Part shown: positions 16,757 through 25,740 of the stretch, piece by piece | How the letters are laid out: each line of letters starts with the position of its first letter | How positions within the stretch are numbered: position 1 is the stretch's first letter | Assembly: GCA_964563125.1 (NCBI GenBank) | Contig: CAZLVY010000003.1 | Coordinates: 1-64,000, forward strand | Reading direction: 5' to 3' | DNA from: UBA1368 sp964563125 | GTDB lineage: Bacteria > Bacillota > Syntrophomonadia > Syntrophomonadales > Syntrophomonadaceae | Length of the DNA: 64,000 nt | Made by a program: the position numbers and the translations under genes | Notes under the pieces: generated by a model | Database searches by the model: none | What the model was told of the DNA's origin: nothing | The model's input: only the letters and a program-made list of their open reading frames with translations

Positions 16757-17473
16757 TTATTTATTTTGAGCTGTTTTCATTAGCCTTTCCACTTCTTCAG
16801 AGTTGAGATAACGATACTGCCCCGGTTTTAATCCCTTAAGGGTTAAAAAAGCTACTTCAGTTCTTTGCAGCTTAATAACCGGATGACCAACTGCTGCCAG
16901 CATTCTTTTCACTTGTCTCTTTCTGCCTTCGTGAATAATTATTTCTAATAAGGTTTGCAAGGAGTCAACTTTTATTCTGATAACAGTTGCTGGTGCTGTC
17001 AATCCATCATCTAATAAGACTCCCCTTTGCAGCAGTTTTACAGTATCAGGATTTACCTTACCCTTGACTAATGCTACATATTTTTTGTCAACTTTGTAGC
17101 GGGGATGGATGATATGGTTGGCGAAATTTCCGTCATTACTTAACAGCAGCAGTCCTTCTGTATCAAAGTCCAGTCGGCCTACCGGATATATTCTCAAATC
17201 AGTTTCTTGTATCAGATCTGTAACTACCGGTCTTCCCCATGGGTCACTGACACTGCTTATATAACCGGCAGGTTTATTTAATAATATATATACTTTGGCA
17301 GCGGACTCCAGCGACAGACCATCGACTTTTACCTCGTCTTTGAGTGGATCTATTTTAACGCCCTGTTCATTTATTATAATACCGTTTACAGTTACGCGGC
17401 CCTGGGCTATTAATGTCTCGCTTTTGCGCCGTGATGCTACTCCTTTATCAGCCAGATATTTAGCAAGTCTCAC
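16757..17473 (-). CDS. rluB: 23S rRNA/16S rRNA pseudouridine synthase, RluB/RsuA family
   Basis: 238 residues. N-terminal S4 RNA-binding domain (MRLAKYLADKGVASRRKSE, GRVTVNG), then the catalytic domain with YPVGRLDFDTEGLLLLSNDG, whose Asp is the nucleophile, and KKYVALVKG, EGRKRQVKRML. The length fits RluB, which modifies 23S rRNA U2605, but RsuA (16S U516) cannot be excluded by eye. Divergent from folE. Confidence 0.92.
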   Translation of the reverse strand: MRLAKYLADKGVASRRKSETLIAQGRVTVNGIIINEQGVKIDPLKDEVKVDGLSLESAAKVYILLNKPAGYISSVSDPWGRPVVTDLIQETDLRIYPVGRLDFDTEGLLLLSNDGNFANHIIHPRYKVDKKYVALVKGKVNPDTVKLLQRGVLLDDGLTAPATVIRIKVDSLQTLLEIIIHEGRKRQVKRMLAAVGHPVIKLQRTEVAFLTLKGLKPGQYRYLNSEEVERLMKTAQNK

Positions 17474-17650
17474 CTTTTTTACCTTCCTTGTTTTAAATCT
17501 AATGCTTTATACGCCTTTATTTCTCTATTAATTAACTTTATCCTTTCCCAATATCCTGTTAATATAGCAATAAGAAAGTTTTAGTTTCGCATTTATTAAA
17601 GCTGAGTTAAACAGCAAGGATATTATAATAATTAGAGTTGGAGGAACATA

Positions 17651-18223
17651 ATGCAGAATAATATAGATAAGCCCAAAATACAACAGGCAGTCAAAATGAT
17701 TCTGGAGGCTATCGGGGAAAACCCTGAGCGCGAAGGTTTGTTTAATACTCCAAAGCGGGTTGCTAATATGTATACGGAAATTTTTTCCGGTTTGAAGGAG
17801 GACCCTCGCGAACTGCTGAAGGTATCCTTTAACGAATACCATGACGAATTGGTTCTGGTAAAGGATATCCCCATTTATTCTATGTGTGAGCATCATCTTC
17901 TGCCCTTTTATGGGACTGCCCATATAGCCTATATCCCTAAGGGCGGTAAAGTCGTTGGCATCAGCAAGCTCGCTCGAGTTGCCGAAGTTTATGCCAAGAG
18001 ACCCCAGCTTCAGGAAAGACTGACTTCCCAAATCGCTGATTGCATCAATGAAACTCTGGAGCCATGGGGAGTTGGAGTTGTAATATCAGCTGAACATATG
18101 TGTATGACTATGCGGGGAATTCGCAAACCGGGTTCTGTAACGGTAACATCAGCTGTGCGTGGTATATTTGAGACCAAGGCCTCTACCAGAGCTGAATTCT
18201 ATTCTTTAATTGGTCATAAATAA
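17651..18223 (+). CDS. folE: GTP cyclohydrolase I
   Basis: 190 residues. Converts GTP to 7,8-dihydroneopterin triphosphate, the first step to folate and also to queuosine. Zinc ligands Cys79 and His82 in MCEHHLLPF and Cys151 in MCMTMRG are present; SKLARVAEVYAKRPQLQERL and the C-terminal TRAEFYSLI match the family. TTGGAGGAAC precedes the ATG. It stands alone, followed by a terminator hairpin that is duplicated around a repeat element. Confidence 0.96.
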   Translation: MQNNIDKPKIQQAVKMILEAIGENPEREGLFNTPKRVANMYTEIFSGLKEDPRELLKVSFNEYHDELVLVKDIPIYSMCEHHLLPFYGTAHIAYIPKGGKVVGISKLARVAEVYAKRPQLQERLTSQIADCINETLEPWGVGVVISAEHMCMTMRGIRKPGSVTVTSAVRGIFETKASTRAEFYSLIGHK

Positions 18224-18432
18224 AATAATCCAGCCTTGGGGCTGGATTATTCCAGACCGTCAAAAAAGGCTAATAGCTACGTTAATTCGGAAGTCCCGTT
18301 CAATCGACGTACCTCATGTACGCCTCAATCACGGTCCTTCCGATTGCCTTGCTCTTAACCTTTTTTGCTCGCTCTGTCAGGATGTCGACTTTATCGACAC
18401 CCTGAATAATCCAGCCTTGGGGCTGGATTATT
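18224..18432. repeat. interspersed repeat, copy 2, between two identical 28-bp terminator hairpins
   Basis: The 28-base hairpin at 18224-18251 (AATAATCCAGCC arm) recurs without change at 18405-18432. The 153 bases between carry the same 124-base core as copies 1 and 3 (here 18253-18376, starting CAGACCGTC) plus an extra small hairpin at 18377-18404 with GTCGAC/TCGACA symmetry, also present in copy 1. The left hairpin starts right after the folE stop, the right one precedes the fhs stop. The identical flanks look like a duplication that accompanied insertion into the hairpin. Confidence 0.88.
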
Positions 18433-18449
18433 TTGATTATATATCTTTA

Positions 18450-20117
18450 TTAGAATAGTCCGATGATTTCCCCGTCTGCTTTGATATCTATTTTTGCCGC
18501 AGCCGGGGTTTTGCCTAAACCTGGCATGGTCATTATTGAACCGGTCAAAGGTACAATAAACCCGGCACCTGCAGACAGTCTGACCTCTCCTATTTCCACC
18601 TTAAACCCACGGGGTCTGCCTTTTAGATCAGGATTATCTGATAGTGAATATTGCGTTTTGGCTAAACAGACCGGCAGGTTCCCATAACCTAACTCTTCGT
18701 ATTCAGCTAATATTTTATTAGCTGAGTCAGAATAATTGACGCCATCCGCACCATATATTTCTCTGCAAACTGTTTCGATCTTCTGTTTTAGCGGTTGCTC
18801 CAGCTCATAGAGAGGCTTAAAGCTGCTCGGTGTTTCAGCAGCAGCGATTACCTGTTGCGCCAGTTCTGTTCCGCCGGCACCACCTTTGGCCCAAACCTGT
18901 GAGATTGCAACTCTGGCACCTAATGCTGCACATTTCTGCACGATCAAATCGATTTCTTCAGCTGTATCAGTAGGAAATTCGTTAAGTGCTACTACTACAG
19001 GCACTCCAAATTTATTAATGTTTTCCAGTTGTTTTTCCAGGTTCTCAACCCCTCTTTCCAAGGCCGGCATATTTAATTCTTCTAACAGGTCTTTAGCAAC
19101 TCCTCCGTGGTTTTTTAAAGCCCTTACTGTTGCCACCAGAACAACTGCATCCGGTTTCAAATTACCAAAACGGCAAACAATATTAAAGAATTTTTCAGCT
19201 CCCAGGTCAGCTCCGAATCCAGCTTCAGTAATCAGGTAGTCAGCCAGTTTCAGACCAATTTTAGTGGCGACAATGCTATTGGCACCATGAGCAATATTGG
19301 CAAAAGGTCCACCATGAACAAAAGCCGGTGTGTTCTCCAGAGTTTGCACCAGATTTGGTTTAATAGCATCTTTCATTAACAAAGTCATAGAGCCTGCTGC
19401 TTTGAGATCTTCAGCTGTAACTGGTTTATTATCATACGTATAAGCAACTACAATGCGCTTAAATCTTTCTTTTAAGTCCATTAAATCAGTGGCCAGACAT
19501 AAACATGCCATAACTTCCGAGGCAACTGTAATATCAAATCCGGATTCGCGCGGTACCCCATTTATTTTACCGCCCAGTCCTAAAACTATATTGCGCAGGG
19601 CTCTTTCATTTAGATCCATAACGCGGCGCAGCACTATTCTTCTGGGGTCTATGTTCAGTTCATTTCCCTGATGGATATGGTTGTCCAACATAGCCGCCAA
19701 AAGATTATGCGCAGTAGTTACCGCATGAAAATCTCCGGTAAAATGCAGATTAATATCTTCCATAGGAACTACCTGGGAATATCCGCCGCCGGCAGCACCG
19801 CCTTTTATACCGAAACTTGGTCCCAGAGAAGGTTCCCTTAAGGCGATAATAGCCTTTTTTCCTAAAATGTTTAATGCCTGCCCCAACCCTACTGTATTAG
19901 TTGTTTTGCCTTCTCCGGCGGGAGTAGGATTGATTGCGGTTACCAGTACTAATTTACCAGATGGTTTATCTTTTAGCCGCTCCCATACCTCTAAAGATAT
20001 TTTAGCTTTATACTTGCCGTAAAGCTCAATATCATCTTGGGACAGACCAATACTATCTGCAATTTCCACTATAGGTTTCATCACTGTGCCCTGGGCAATT
20101 TCAATATCGCTTTTCAT
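18450..20117 (-). CDS. fhs: formate-tetrahydrofolate ligase
   Basis: 555 residues, normal length. ATP-dependent formation of 10-formyl-THF from formate, central to acetogenic and syntrophic one-carbon metabolism. Seen: P-loop TPAGEGKTT near residue 65, REPSLGPSFGIKGGAAGGG, NLHFTGDFHA, DPRRI, FVHGGPFANIAHG and the C-terminal TMPGLGKTPAA. GAGGAAC precedes the ATG. fchA is 80 bases upstream in the same direction. Confidence 0.97.
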   Translation of the reverse strand: MKSDIEIAQGTVMKPIVEIADSIGLSQDDIELYGKYKAKISLEVWERLKDKPSGKLVLVTAINPTPAGEGKTTNTVGLGQALNILGKKAIIALREPSLGPSFGIKGGAAGGGYSQVVPMEDINLHFTGDFHAVTTAHNLLAAMLDNHIHQGNELNIDPRRIVLRRVMDLNERALRNIVLGLGGKINGVPRESGFDITVASEVMACLCLATDLMDLKERFKRIVVAYTYDNKPVTAEDLKAAGSMTLLMKDAIKPNLVQTLENTPAFVHGGPFANIAHGANSIVATKIGLKLADYLITEAGFGADLGAEKFFNIVCRFGNLKPDAVVLVATVRALKNHGGVAKDLLEELNMPALERGVENLEKQLENINKFGVPVVVALNEFPTDTAEEIDLIVQKCAALGARVAISQVWAKGGAGGTELAQQVIAAAETPSSFKPLYELEQPLKQKIETVCREIYGADGVNYSDSANKILAEYEELGYGNLPVCLAKTQYSLSDNPDLKGRPRGFKVEIGEVRLSAGAGFIVPLTGSIMTMPGLGKTPAAAKIDIKADGEIIGLF

Positions 20118-20198
20118 TCTGTTCCTCCTAATTGAAAATTATTACCGCTAAAAAAAAATATATTGCCTTTACCCTCCTTAGCTATTGTAAATTTTTTG

Positions 20199-20825
20199 TT
20201 AATCTATTTTCTTTTTAACTATGTCTAAAACTCTTGCCTTGATTGATTTGGCTGAGTCCGCCAAAGACTCCATTTGCTTTCTTTTCGTGATAACAAATTG
20301 TTCGTCTTTAATGTAGGGCAGATTAATTCTTACATTTAGCAGCGTGCTTTCCAGCCCTGCCAAAGCAACCTCCGCTGCTACACCTATATCACTGATAACA
20401 TTGGTGTTGGATTTTTCAACTAACAATTCGGCCAAATTCAGCACTTCCATACAGTTTTGAGCAATAGCATATGGGACCTCGACGGCTCGTTTAAATGTTT
20501 GTTGCAAAACTTCTGTCCTTATCCTGATTTGATTTTCATCTTCTTTAGGCATTTTCAGGGCAGCAATTACATCATTAAATGCTGCCGCATCCTCATCAAT
20601 TTGCACGGACAGTTTTTTATAAAGCTGGTCACTTTGGCTAATTACTTGTTCCATTTCTGCCCAAAAATCTTCATATCCTTTTTTACCAAAAGTCAGACGG
20701 GCAACCATTGAAATCAGACATGCACCCATCGCTCCGGAAACTGCTGCTGCACCTCCGCCGCCAGGCGCCGGCAAATCTGATGCTAAATCATCTAAAAAAT
20801 TTGATAGTTTCTTTTCAGCCAGCAT
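20199..20825 (-). CDS. fchA: formiminotetrahydrofolate cyclodeaminase / methenyl-THF cyclohydrolase-like protein
   Basis: 208 residues. FTCD_C family: the start LSNFLDDLASDLPAPGGGG is diagnostic, followed by GAMGACLISMVARLTFGK. It converts 5-formimino-THF to methenyl-THF; in acetogens and purine fermenters it neighbours fhs and may act as a cyclohydrolase partner. Together with fhs and folE it makes a small folate one-carbon cluster. Confidence 0.9.
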   Translation of the reverse strand: MLAEKKLSNFLDDLASDLPAPGGGGAAAVSGAMGACLISMVARLTFGKKGYEDFWAEMEQVISQSDQLYKKLSVQIDEDAAAFNDVIAALKMPKEDENQIRIRTEVLQQTFKRAVEVPYAIAQNCMEVLNLAELLVEKSNTNVISDIGVAAEVALAGLESTLLNVRINLPYIKDEQFVITKRKQMESLADSAKSIKARVLDIVKKKID

Positions 20826-20857
20826 ATACTGCCCCCCATTAATAATTATTAAAAATA

Positions 20858-20881
20858 ATCGTGCTCAAATTTCAGCACGAT
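20858..20881 (-). terminator. terminator after spmB
   Basis: 8-bp stem (ATCGTGCT with AGCACGAT) followed on the minus strand by TATTTTTAAT. It separates spmA-spmB from fchA-fhs. Confidence 0.8.
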
Positions 20882-20977
20882 CAAGACAAAACAAAATAAT
20901 TCTTTCTACAGAATTATATCATTAGTTGGAAAGGAATCAAATTTAAATACTAGATTTATTGGCAGAGGAGGAATGAT

Positions 20978-21514
20978 TTAGCGGAATAAAAGATTGCATA
21001 TATATAAAGAAGCTAAAAACCCGATAACATCAGCAGTTAAACCGGTTACAATCGCATAGCGGTATTTTTTTATACCTACTGAGCCAAAATAAACTGTCAA
21101 AATAAAAAAAGTAGTATCAGTAGTTCCTTGCATTACGGAGGCTAATCTGCCGATAAAAGAATCTGGTCCATAGATTCTCATCAGTTCAGAAGCCATTCCC
21201 AAAACACCGCTCCCTGATAATGGTCTCATCAAAGCTAGCGGTAATATCTCCGAGGGTGCACCGATTCTAGCTGTCAAAGGATCCAAAAGTAAGGCTACAT
21301 AATCCATCGCCCCTGAAGCTCGGAAAACTGAAATAGCTATCATCATACCGACCAGAAAAGGGATAATTTTGACCGCGGTAGTAAACCCCTCTTCTGCACC
21401 GGCAACAAATGATTCATATACAGGTACTTTTTTATAATATCCATATAACGGTATCAGCAATAATAAAAGCGGTATTGCCCATTTAGAAATTATAGTCAGC
21501 GCACTTAAAAGCAT
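20978..21514 (-). CDS. spmB: spore maturation protein B
   Basis: 178 residues, a nucleoside-recognition-domain (Gate) membrane protein with about five transmembrane segments. Seen: VKIIPFLVGMMIAISVFRASGAMD and MRPLSGSGVLGMASELM. SpmA and SpmB are needed for normal dehydration of the spore core. The ATG directly abuts the spmA stop. Direct sign that the host forms spores or descends from a spore former. Confidence 0.93.
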   Translation of the reverse strand: MLLSALTIISKWAIPLLLLLIPLYGYYKKVPVYESFVAGAEEGFTTAVKIIPFLVGMMIAISVFRASGAMDYVALLLDPLTARIGAPSEILPLALMRPLSGSGVLGMASELMRIYGPDSFIGRLASVMQGTTDTTFFILTVYFGSVGIKKYRYAIVTGLTADVIGFLASLYICNLLFR

Positions 21515-22108
21515 TTATTTTTTCACTCCCCAGCGGCTTTTTTTCCTGAACCAGTAATCAAGTGACATGGCAATAATCATAGCTGTACTGGTAGCAAAAA
21601 TGCAGGGGCCTACTATTTCGGTAGGATTTGCAGTGCCGAATGATAATCTGACGCCAATTATAGTAGCAGGTATTAAAGTGATACATGAAGTGTTTAAGGC
21701 CAGAAAAGTGCACATAGCTTCTGAAGCTTCTTCAGAACCTTTGTTTAAACTCTGTAATTCCTGCATTGCCTTCATCCCCATTGGAGTAGCGGCATTACCT
21801 AAGCCCAACATATTGGCACTAATATTAAGAATTATAGCTCCCATGGCCGGATGTTCGTTAGGTACACTGGGAAAAAGCCGAACCATAATGGGTCGTACTA
21901 ATTTAGCCAGGCTTATTATTAAACCGCCCTGTTCAGCAATTTTCATAATTCCCAGCCATAAAGCCATTACCCCAATTAAATCGAAACATATTTCTACTGC
22001 ACCCTGGGCGGCACCCAGAGCGGCTTCGGTAACAACCTCGATATTTCCATTTATGGCTGCAATGATTATACCTGAACCTAATAATAATAACCAAATAAGA
22101 TTAAGCAT
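21515..22108 (-). CDS. spmA: spore maturation protein A
   Basis: 197 residues from the ATG at 22108, which has GGGGGAG 6 bases upstream; an upstream in-frame TTG would place that ribosome site inside the gene. Gate-domain membrane protein: GVMALWLGIMKIAEQGG, LNISANMLGLGNAATPMG and TSCITLIPATIIGVR are the family blocks. Partner of SpmB. Confidence 0.93.
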   Translation of the reverse strand: MLNLIWLLLLGSGIIIAAINGNIEVVTEAALGAAQGAVEICFDLIGVMALWLGIMKIAEQGGLIISLAKLVRPIMVRLFPSVPNEHPAMGAIILNISANMLGLGNAATPMGMKAMQELQSLNKGSEEASEAMCTFLALNTSCITLIPATIIGVRLSFGTANPTEIVGPCIFATSTAMIIAMSLDYWFRKKSRWGVKK

Positions 22109-22204
22109 ATCATTCTCCCCCAAGTTCAGCTTTTTTAAGAGGGTATGATATGCCCATAAAAATTAGAACAACCTGCTTATTAGATTAGGCTACATGCATT
22201 AGCC

Positions 22205-22648
22205 TCAGTTGAATTCTTCGTGTTTACTGCTATGTTGTTTATTTTTTTGCATAATGTTTTCTATTTTATCTATTATCTGCGGAGCTATATCCACAACTCT
22301 TTCGGCCAGAGGATTACCGCTAACTGATATGAGCCGCACATCGTTCATTCTCACTACCAGAAATCCAACTGGTTTAACGGAAACACCAGCTCCACTACCA
22401 CCGGCAAAAGGCATACTTTCATTTTTACCGTTTTCAATTTTATTACTCGTCTTGGATATCTCATACTCTCCACCTCCGGCGCCAAAGCCGAAAGCTACTT
22501 GAGAAATCGGAATAATAACACTGCCATCATTAGTTTCAACCGCGTCACCTACTACAGTAGTAACATCAACCATTTCTTTAATACTTTGCATAGCCGTTTT
22601 CATAAGCCCTTCGATGGGATGGCTGTGCTTTTCCTGGTCTGTATCCAT
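22205..22648 (-). CDS. gerW: GerW family sporulation protein (YtfJ)
   Basis: 147 residues. VIIPISQVAFGFGAGGGEYE and FAGGSGAGVSVKPVGFLVV are the typical Gly-rich blocks. GerW-type proteins are made during sporulation and are linked to germination with alanine. The first 71 bases overlap the end of the DUF2953 gene in another frame. AGGGGGTATTTTA precedes the ATG. Confidence 0.92.
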   Translation of the reverse strand: MDTDQEKHSHPIEGLMKTAMQSIKEMVDVTTVVGDAVETNDGSVIIPISQVAFGFGAGGGEYEISKTSNKIENGKNESMPFAGGSGAGVSVKPVGFLVVRMNDVRLISVSGNPLAERVVDIAPQIIDKIENIMQKNKQHSSKHEEFN

Positions 22649-23246
22649 TAAAATACCCCCTGACTATCAAAAAAAGTAGATAGACTGCTATAAAAATAAT
22701 ATGTACTATTCGCATTTTAATTATGCAACTCAAATTACTTCTAAAGATTTGCTCATTGAATTCAGGATTAATCTTAAGGTGCAATTTTTCCAATCTGCTG
22801 TTTAAACTTAGAAGGCTGACTAAAATACCTTTGAATGCCCAAAGATTACCTGTACCTATTCCAGTATACATAGCATCCTGTAAGCCTATATTAGTCTTCC
22901 AATCGATTTCTTCCACGATTGTATAGTTCATAATTGTTTTCAACAAATATTTATAATCATGAAAGCCGAACCTAATAAGATAAGCTTTAAAATCATGACT
23001 TTTAGATCTTTTTTCCAGTCTGCTGGTAGTTGTTTTGGCTTTATCAAATGCCATAAGTAATTTAAAATCAAGGCTTTCATAGCGGTATTCCAATAGCTTG
23101 TGGTCAGGAATAAAATAAAGAAAGGCTTGCGCAATACATACAAGTCCTTTTTCCTGTTTATCAATTATTACATTCATTCTTATGCGAATAAAAATAAAGC
23201 AGCAGAGCAAAAAAATAAGCCCTGTTATGCCGAAGAGAAAAATCAT
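22578..23246 (-). CDS. DUF2953 family membrane protein
   Basis: 222 residues: N-terminal transmembrane segment (3-24), a basic middle part, and a C-terminal hydrophobic segment (MRIVHIIFIAVYLLFLIVRG). DUF2953 genes usually precede gerW in spore-forming Firmicutes, which fits. Function unknown. Its last 71 bases overlap gerW, so the C-terminal tail (about residue 199 onward) is constrained by both frames. Confidence 0.82.
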   Translation of the reverse strand: MIFLFGITGLIFLLCCFIFIRIRMNVIIDKQEKGLVCIAQAFLYFIPDHKLLEYRYESLDFKLLMAFDKAKTTTSRLEKRSKSHDFKAYLIRFGFHDYKYLLKTIMNYTIVEEIDWKTNIGLQDAMYTGIGTGNLWAFKGILVSLLSLNSRLEKLHLKINPEFNEQIFRSNLSCIIKMRIVHIIFIAVYLLFLIVRGYFNGYRPGKAQPSHRRAYENGYAKY

Positions 23247-23309
23247 GGTTATTTCTCCTGTTTTACCATATTGTTCCCGGCTTAATAAGGCTTATTCATA
23301 ATGCTTTGC

Positions 23310-23870
23310 TTATTTAGTCTTTAAATCTTCAATCAGACTCTCCATTGCTGATTTAACTTTGGCTATCTCGTCTTCGACTATTATATTAGCTCTTCCTAAG
23401 CGGAAGGTGGGACAGGCCAAATTATAATCAATTATTTTCTTAGTAATTTTTTCTAAATCCAAGCGTCTTTCAAAATAAAAATGCTCTTTCTTACTTTCGT
23501 ATCTTTTTAAAGCTGTGGCACTATGTTTTTTATCACTATAAAAAATAGTGCTATATTTTTTAAAAAACTCTATCTCTTTAGCAAAGTTCACAAAGTCCCT
23601 ATCAATTTCTTTGCCCAATTCAATCCAAAAGGGAGCAAAACCATTATCTTTTAAAATTTTCATCGGCATTCGCATCTCTGGAGGTTGGTAAGGATTTTCA
23701 TAAAGATTCAACTTTTTACCCGCTCCACTTAAGTTATCGAATTCCCCACGTTGCTGAGCCTTTATAATCTGTTGCTCGACTAAATCCTCAGTACTGCTCA
23801 TATATCTGGCCAGCTTTTTAGCTTTGCCTGCTTTGATTTTTATTTCTTCTTCAATAGATTTAGCTGACAT
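23310..23870 (-). CDS. DUF1992 (DnaJ-homologue subfamily C member 28-like) protein
   Basis: 186 residues from ATG 23870, which has GGAGGGG upstream; an earlier in-frame start would sit inside scpB. The conserved VEQQIIKAQQRGEFDNLSGAGKKL block, followed by NPYQPPEMRMPMKILKDNGFAP, identifies DUF1992. Function unknown; despite the family name there is no J-domain. Overlaps scpB by 11 bases. Confidence 0.85.
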   Translation of the reverse strand: MSAKSIEEEIKIKAGKAKKLARYMSSTEDLVEQQIIKAQQRGEFDNLSGAGKKLNLYENPYQPPEMRMPMKILKDNGFAPFWIELGKEIDRDFVNFAKEIEFFKKYSTIFYSDKKHSATALKRYESKKEHFYFERRLDLEKITKKIIDYNLACPTFRLGRANIIVEDEIAKVKSAMESLIEDLKTK

Positions 23871-24384
23871 CAAACCCCTCCTCCAATGGCGGCAAATCTT
23901 GTAAACTGACGAGACCAAACACTTTCAGAAACTCTTCGGTTGTTGCGTAGAGTATTGGCCGTCCAATAGCAGCTTTGACTCCTGCTTCTGCAATCAGATT
24001 CTTCTCCAACAAATTTGCTATGATACGTTCAGATTTGACTCCGCGCACTTTCTCAATTTCTGCACGCGTAATCGGCTGGGAATAAGCAATAATAGCTAAG
24101 GTTTCCATGGCTACTGGAGTTAGCCGCCGTTTTTGCGGTTCAGTCATTTTAACCAGATAATCAGAAAAATCAGGGTTAGTACACATAACGTAGCCAGCAC
24201 TAACCTCATTAATTAATAATCCTTTGCCAGCTTCTTTATACTCAGCAATCATTTCCTGCATTATTTCAATTACATCAAAAAGCGGCACTTCCAAAATATC
24301 AATTATCTCGTCTATCCCAACCCGGCCGGCACGAACAAATAAAATGGCCTCAATTGCCGCTTTTATCTCATCCCTCATTAACAT
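23860..24384 (-). CDS. scpB: segregation and condensation protein B
   Basis: 174 residues, two winged-helix domains. TPVAMETLAIIAYSQPITRAEIEKVRGV and LLEKNLIAEAG, GRPILYATTEEFLKVFGL are family signatures. Kleisin-interacting subunit of the SMC-ScpAB condensin. Overlaps scpA by 7 bases; an ATG two codons later is an equally good start. Confidence 0.94.
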   Translation of the reverse strand: MLMRDEIKAAIEAILFVRAGRVGIDEIIDILEVPLFDVIEIMQEMIAEYKEAGKGLLINEVSAGYVMCTNPDFSDYLVKMTEPQKRRLTPVAMETLAIIAYSQPITRAEIEKVRGVKSERIIANLLEKNLIAEAGVKAAIGRPILYATTEEFLKVFGLVSLQDLPPLEEGFDVS

Positions 24385-25103
24385 TTACTTCGCCCACCTA
24401 AAAATAATTTTATACTGCCAAAGTCATTTTCCTGCACTGCCTTTACCTTCTGTAAGCGCATTAATTCCAGCAAGGCTAAAAATAAGGCAGATAATTCTCT
24501 TCTACTGATAATATCATTAAAAAGTTCCTGAAATAATGCTCCTCCGCGTTTTTTATGCAAAACACCAAGAATCTCTGCCATTTTTTCGCCTACATCTATG
24601 TCATCTTTGGGTATTTGAAAAAAATTTTTATTCACTTGATTTTTCTGACATAGATTAAATAATAATTCTGCCAGAGTATTAACATTTGCAGCTAATTCCT
24701 GGGGCACAGAGATGGTGGTAGGATTTTCACGATAAAAAGTTCTCTTAATCTCACCGTTTTTTAATGCGTCCAGTTTTTCGGCCGCCATTTTATATTTCTT
24801 GTAGTATAACAATCTCTGCACCAGTTCGGCGCGTGGATCGATATCATCAGAATCCTCTTCTTCATTATAAATTTGCGTGGGCAGCATCATTTGCGATTTT
24901 AAGGTAAGCAAATAGGAAGCCATAATTAGAAAATCGCCTAATTTTTCTAAATTAAAATCACCGGTTATGTTTAAATATTCCATGTATTGATCAGTGATTT
25001 TAGCTATAGGAATATCATATATATCTATTTGGTTTTCATCAATAAGATAGAGCAGGAGGTCAAGCGGTCCATGGAAAGAGTCTAAATTCACCACATAATC
25101 CAT
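24378..25103 (-). CDS. scpA: segregation and condensation protein A
   Basis: 241 residues, the kleisin of condensin. FHGPLDLLLYLIDENQIDIYDIPIAKITDQY at the N-terminus binds the SMC neck, and the C-terminal LSALFLALLELMRLQKVKAVQ forms the winged helix that binds the SMC head. The operon order M50 protease-scpA-scpB is common in Clostridia. Confidence 0.95.
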   Translation of the reverse strand: MDYVVNLDSFHGPLDLLLYLIDENQIDIYDIPIAKITDQYMEYLNITGDFNLEKLGDFLIMASYLLTLKSQMMLPTQIYNEEEDSDDIDPRAELVQRLLYYKKYKMAAEKLDALKNGEIKRTFYRENPTTISVPQELAANVNTLAELLFNLCQKNQVNKNFFQIPKDDIDVGEKMAEILGVLHKKRGGALFQELFNDIISRRELSALFLALLELMRLQKVKAVQENDFGSIKLFLGGRSKC

Positions 25104-25118
25104 TACGGTTTTCGCTCC

Positions 25119-25739
25119 TTAAAATACAATATTATATAATAGGGCATACATACCATTTACCAGCGGCCAGATTATTTTGCTGGTTAAACCGGTAACAATT
25201 AAAAGTAGCAATATAATAGGCCCATATTGCTCCAATGAATACATTACCCTGGCACCAGCATCCGGCAGTAGACCAGCCAATATTTTTGATCCGTCCAAAG
25301 GCGGAAGCGGAATTAAATTAAAGGCTGCCAGAATAAGATTAATTTGAATCAGAGGTATTAGCAGGGTAACAACATAACTGACCCATTCCTGATTTTGCAC
25401 AGATACTAAATATCTTAAAGCAATAAGTCCCATAAAAGCGATTAAAATATTCATTACCGGACCAGCCAGGGATACCAACATCATTCCCTGTTTCATACTG
25501 ATATTTTTAAAATTCAAAGGATTTACCTGCACCGGTTTAGCCCAGCCAAATTTAAATATAACTAACATAAAAAAACCCATCCAATCAATATGGGGAAGCG
25601 GATTTAAGGTAAGACGTCCTTGATGATAAGCGGTATCATCACCCAACATATAAGCCACCCGGCCATGGGCATATTCATGAAAGGTAAGCCCGATCAATAT
25701 AGCCGGCAGCCAGATTAAAATCTCTATCACACTTTGCAC
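25119..25739 (-). CDS. site-2 protease (M50) family membrane metalloprotease
   Basis: 206 residues, about five transmembrane segments. Zinc motif HEYAH (His21, Glu22, His25) and the third ligand region NLIPLPPLDGSKI near residue 150. It belongs to the short YwhC/Rip-type group without a PDZ domain. The substrate is unknown; spore-former members near scpA have no settled role. It abuts the DHH-CBS gene upstream with one base between. Confidence 0.92.
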   Translation of the reverse strand: MQSVIEILIWLPAILIGLTFHEYAHGRVAYMLGDDTAYHQGRLTLNPLPHIDWMGFFMLVIFKFGWAKPVQVNPLNFKNISMKQGMMLVSLAGPVMNILIAFMGLIALRYLVSVQNQEWVSYVVTLLIPLIQINLILAAFNLIPLPPLDGSKILAGLLPDAGARVMYSLEQYGPIILLLLIVTGLTSKIIWPLVNGMYALLYNIVF

Positions 25740-25740
25740 T

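Noticed and set aside
17528..18031. Minus-strand frame opposite folE
   Set aside because: Entirely antisense to a clear folE gene, no ribosome site and no recognised motif.
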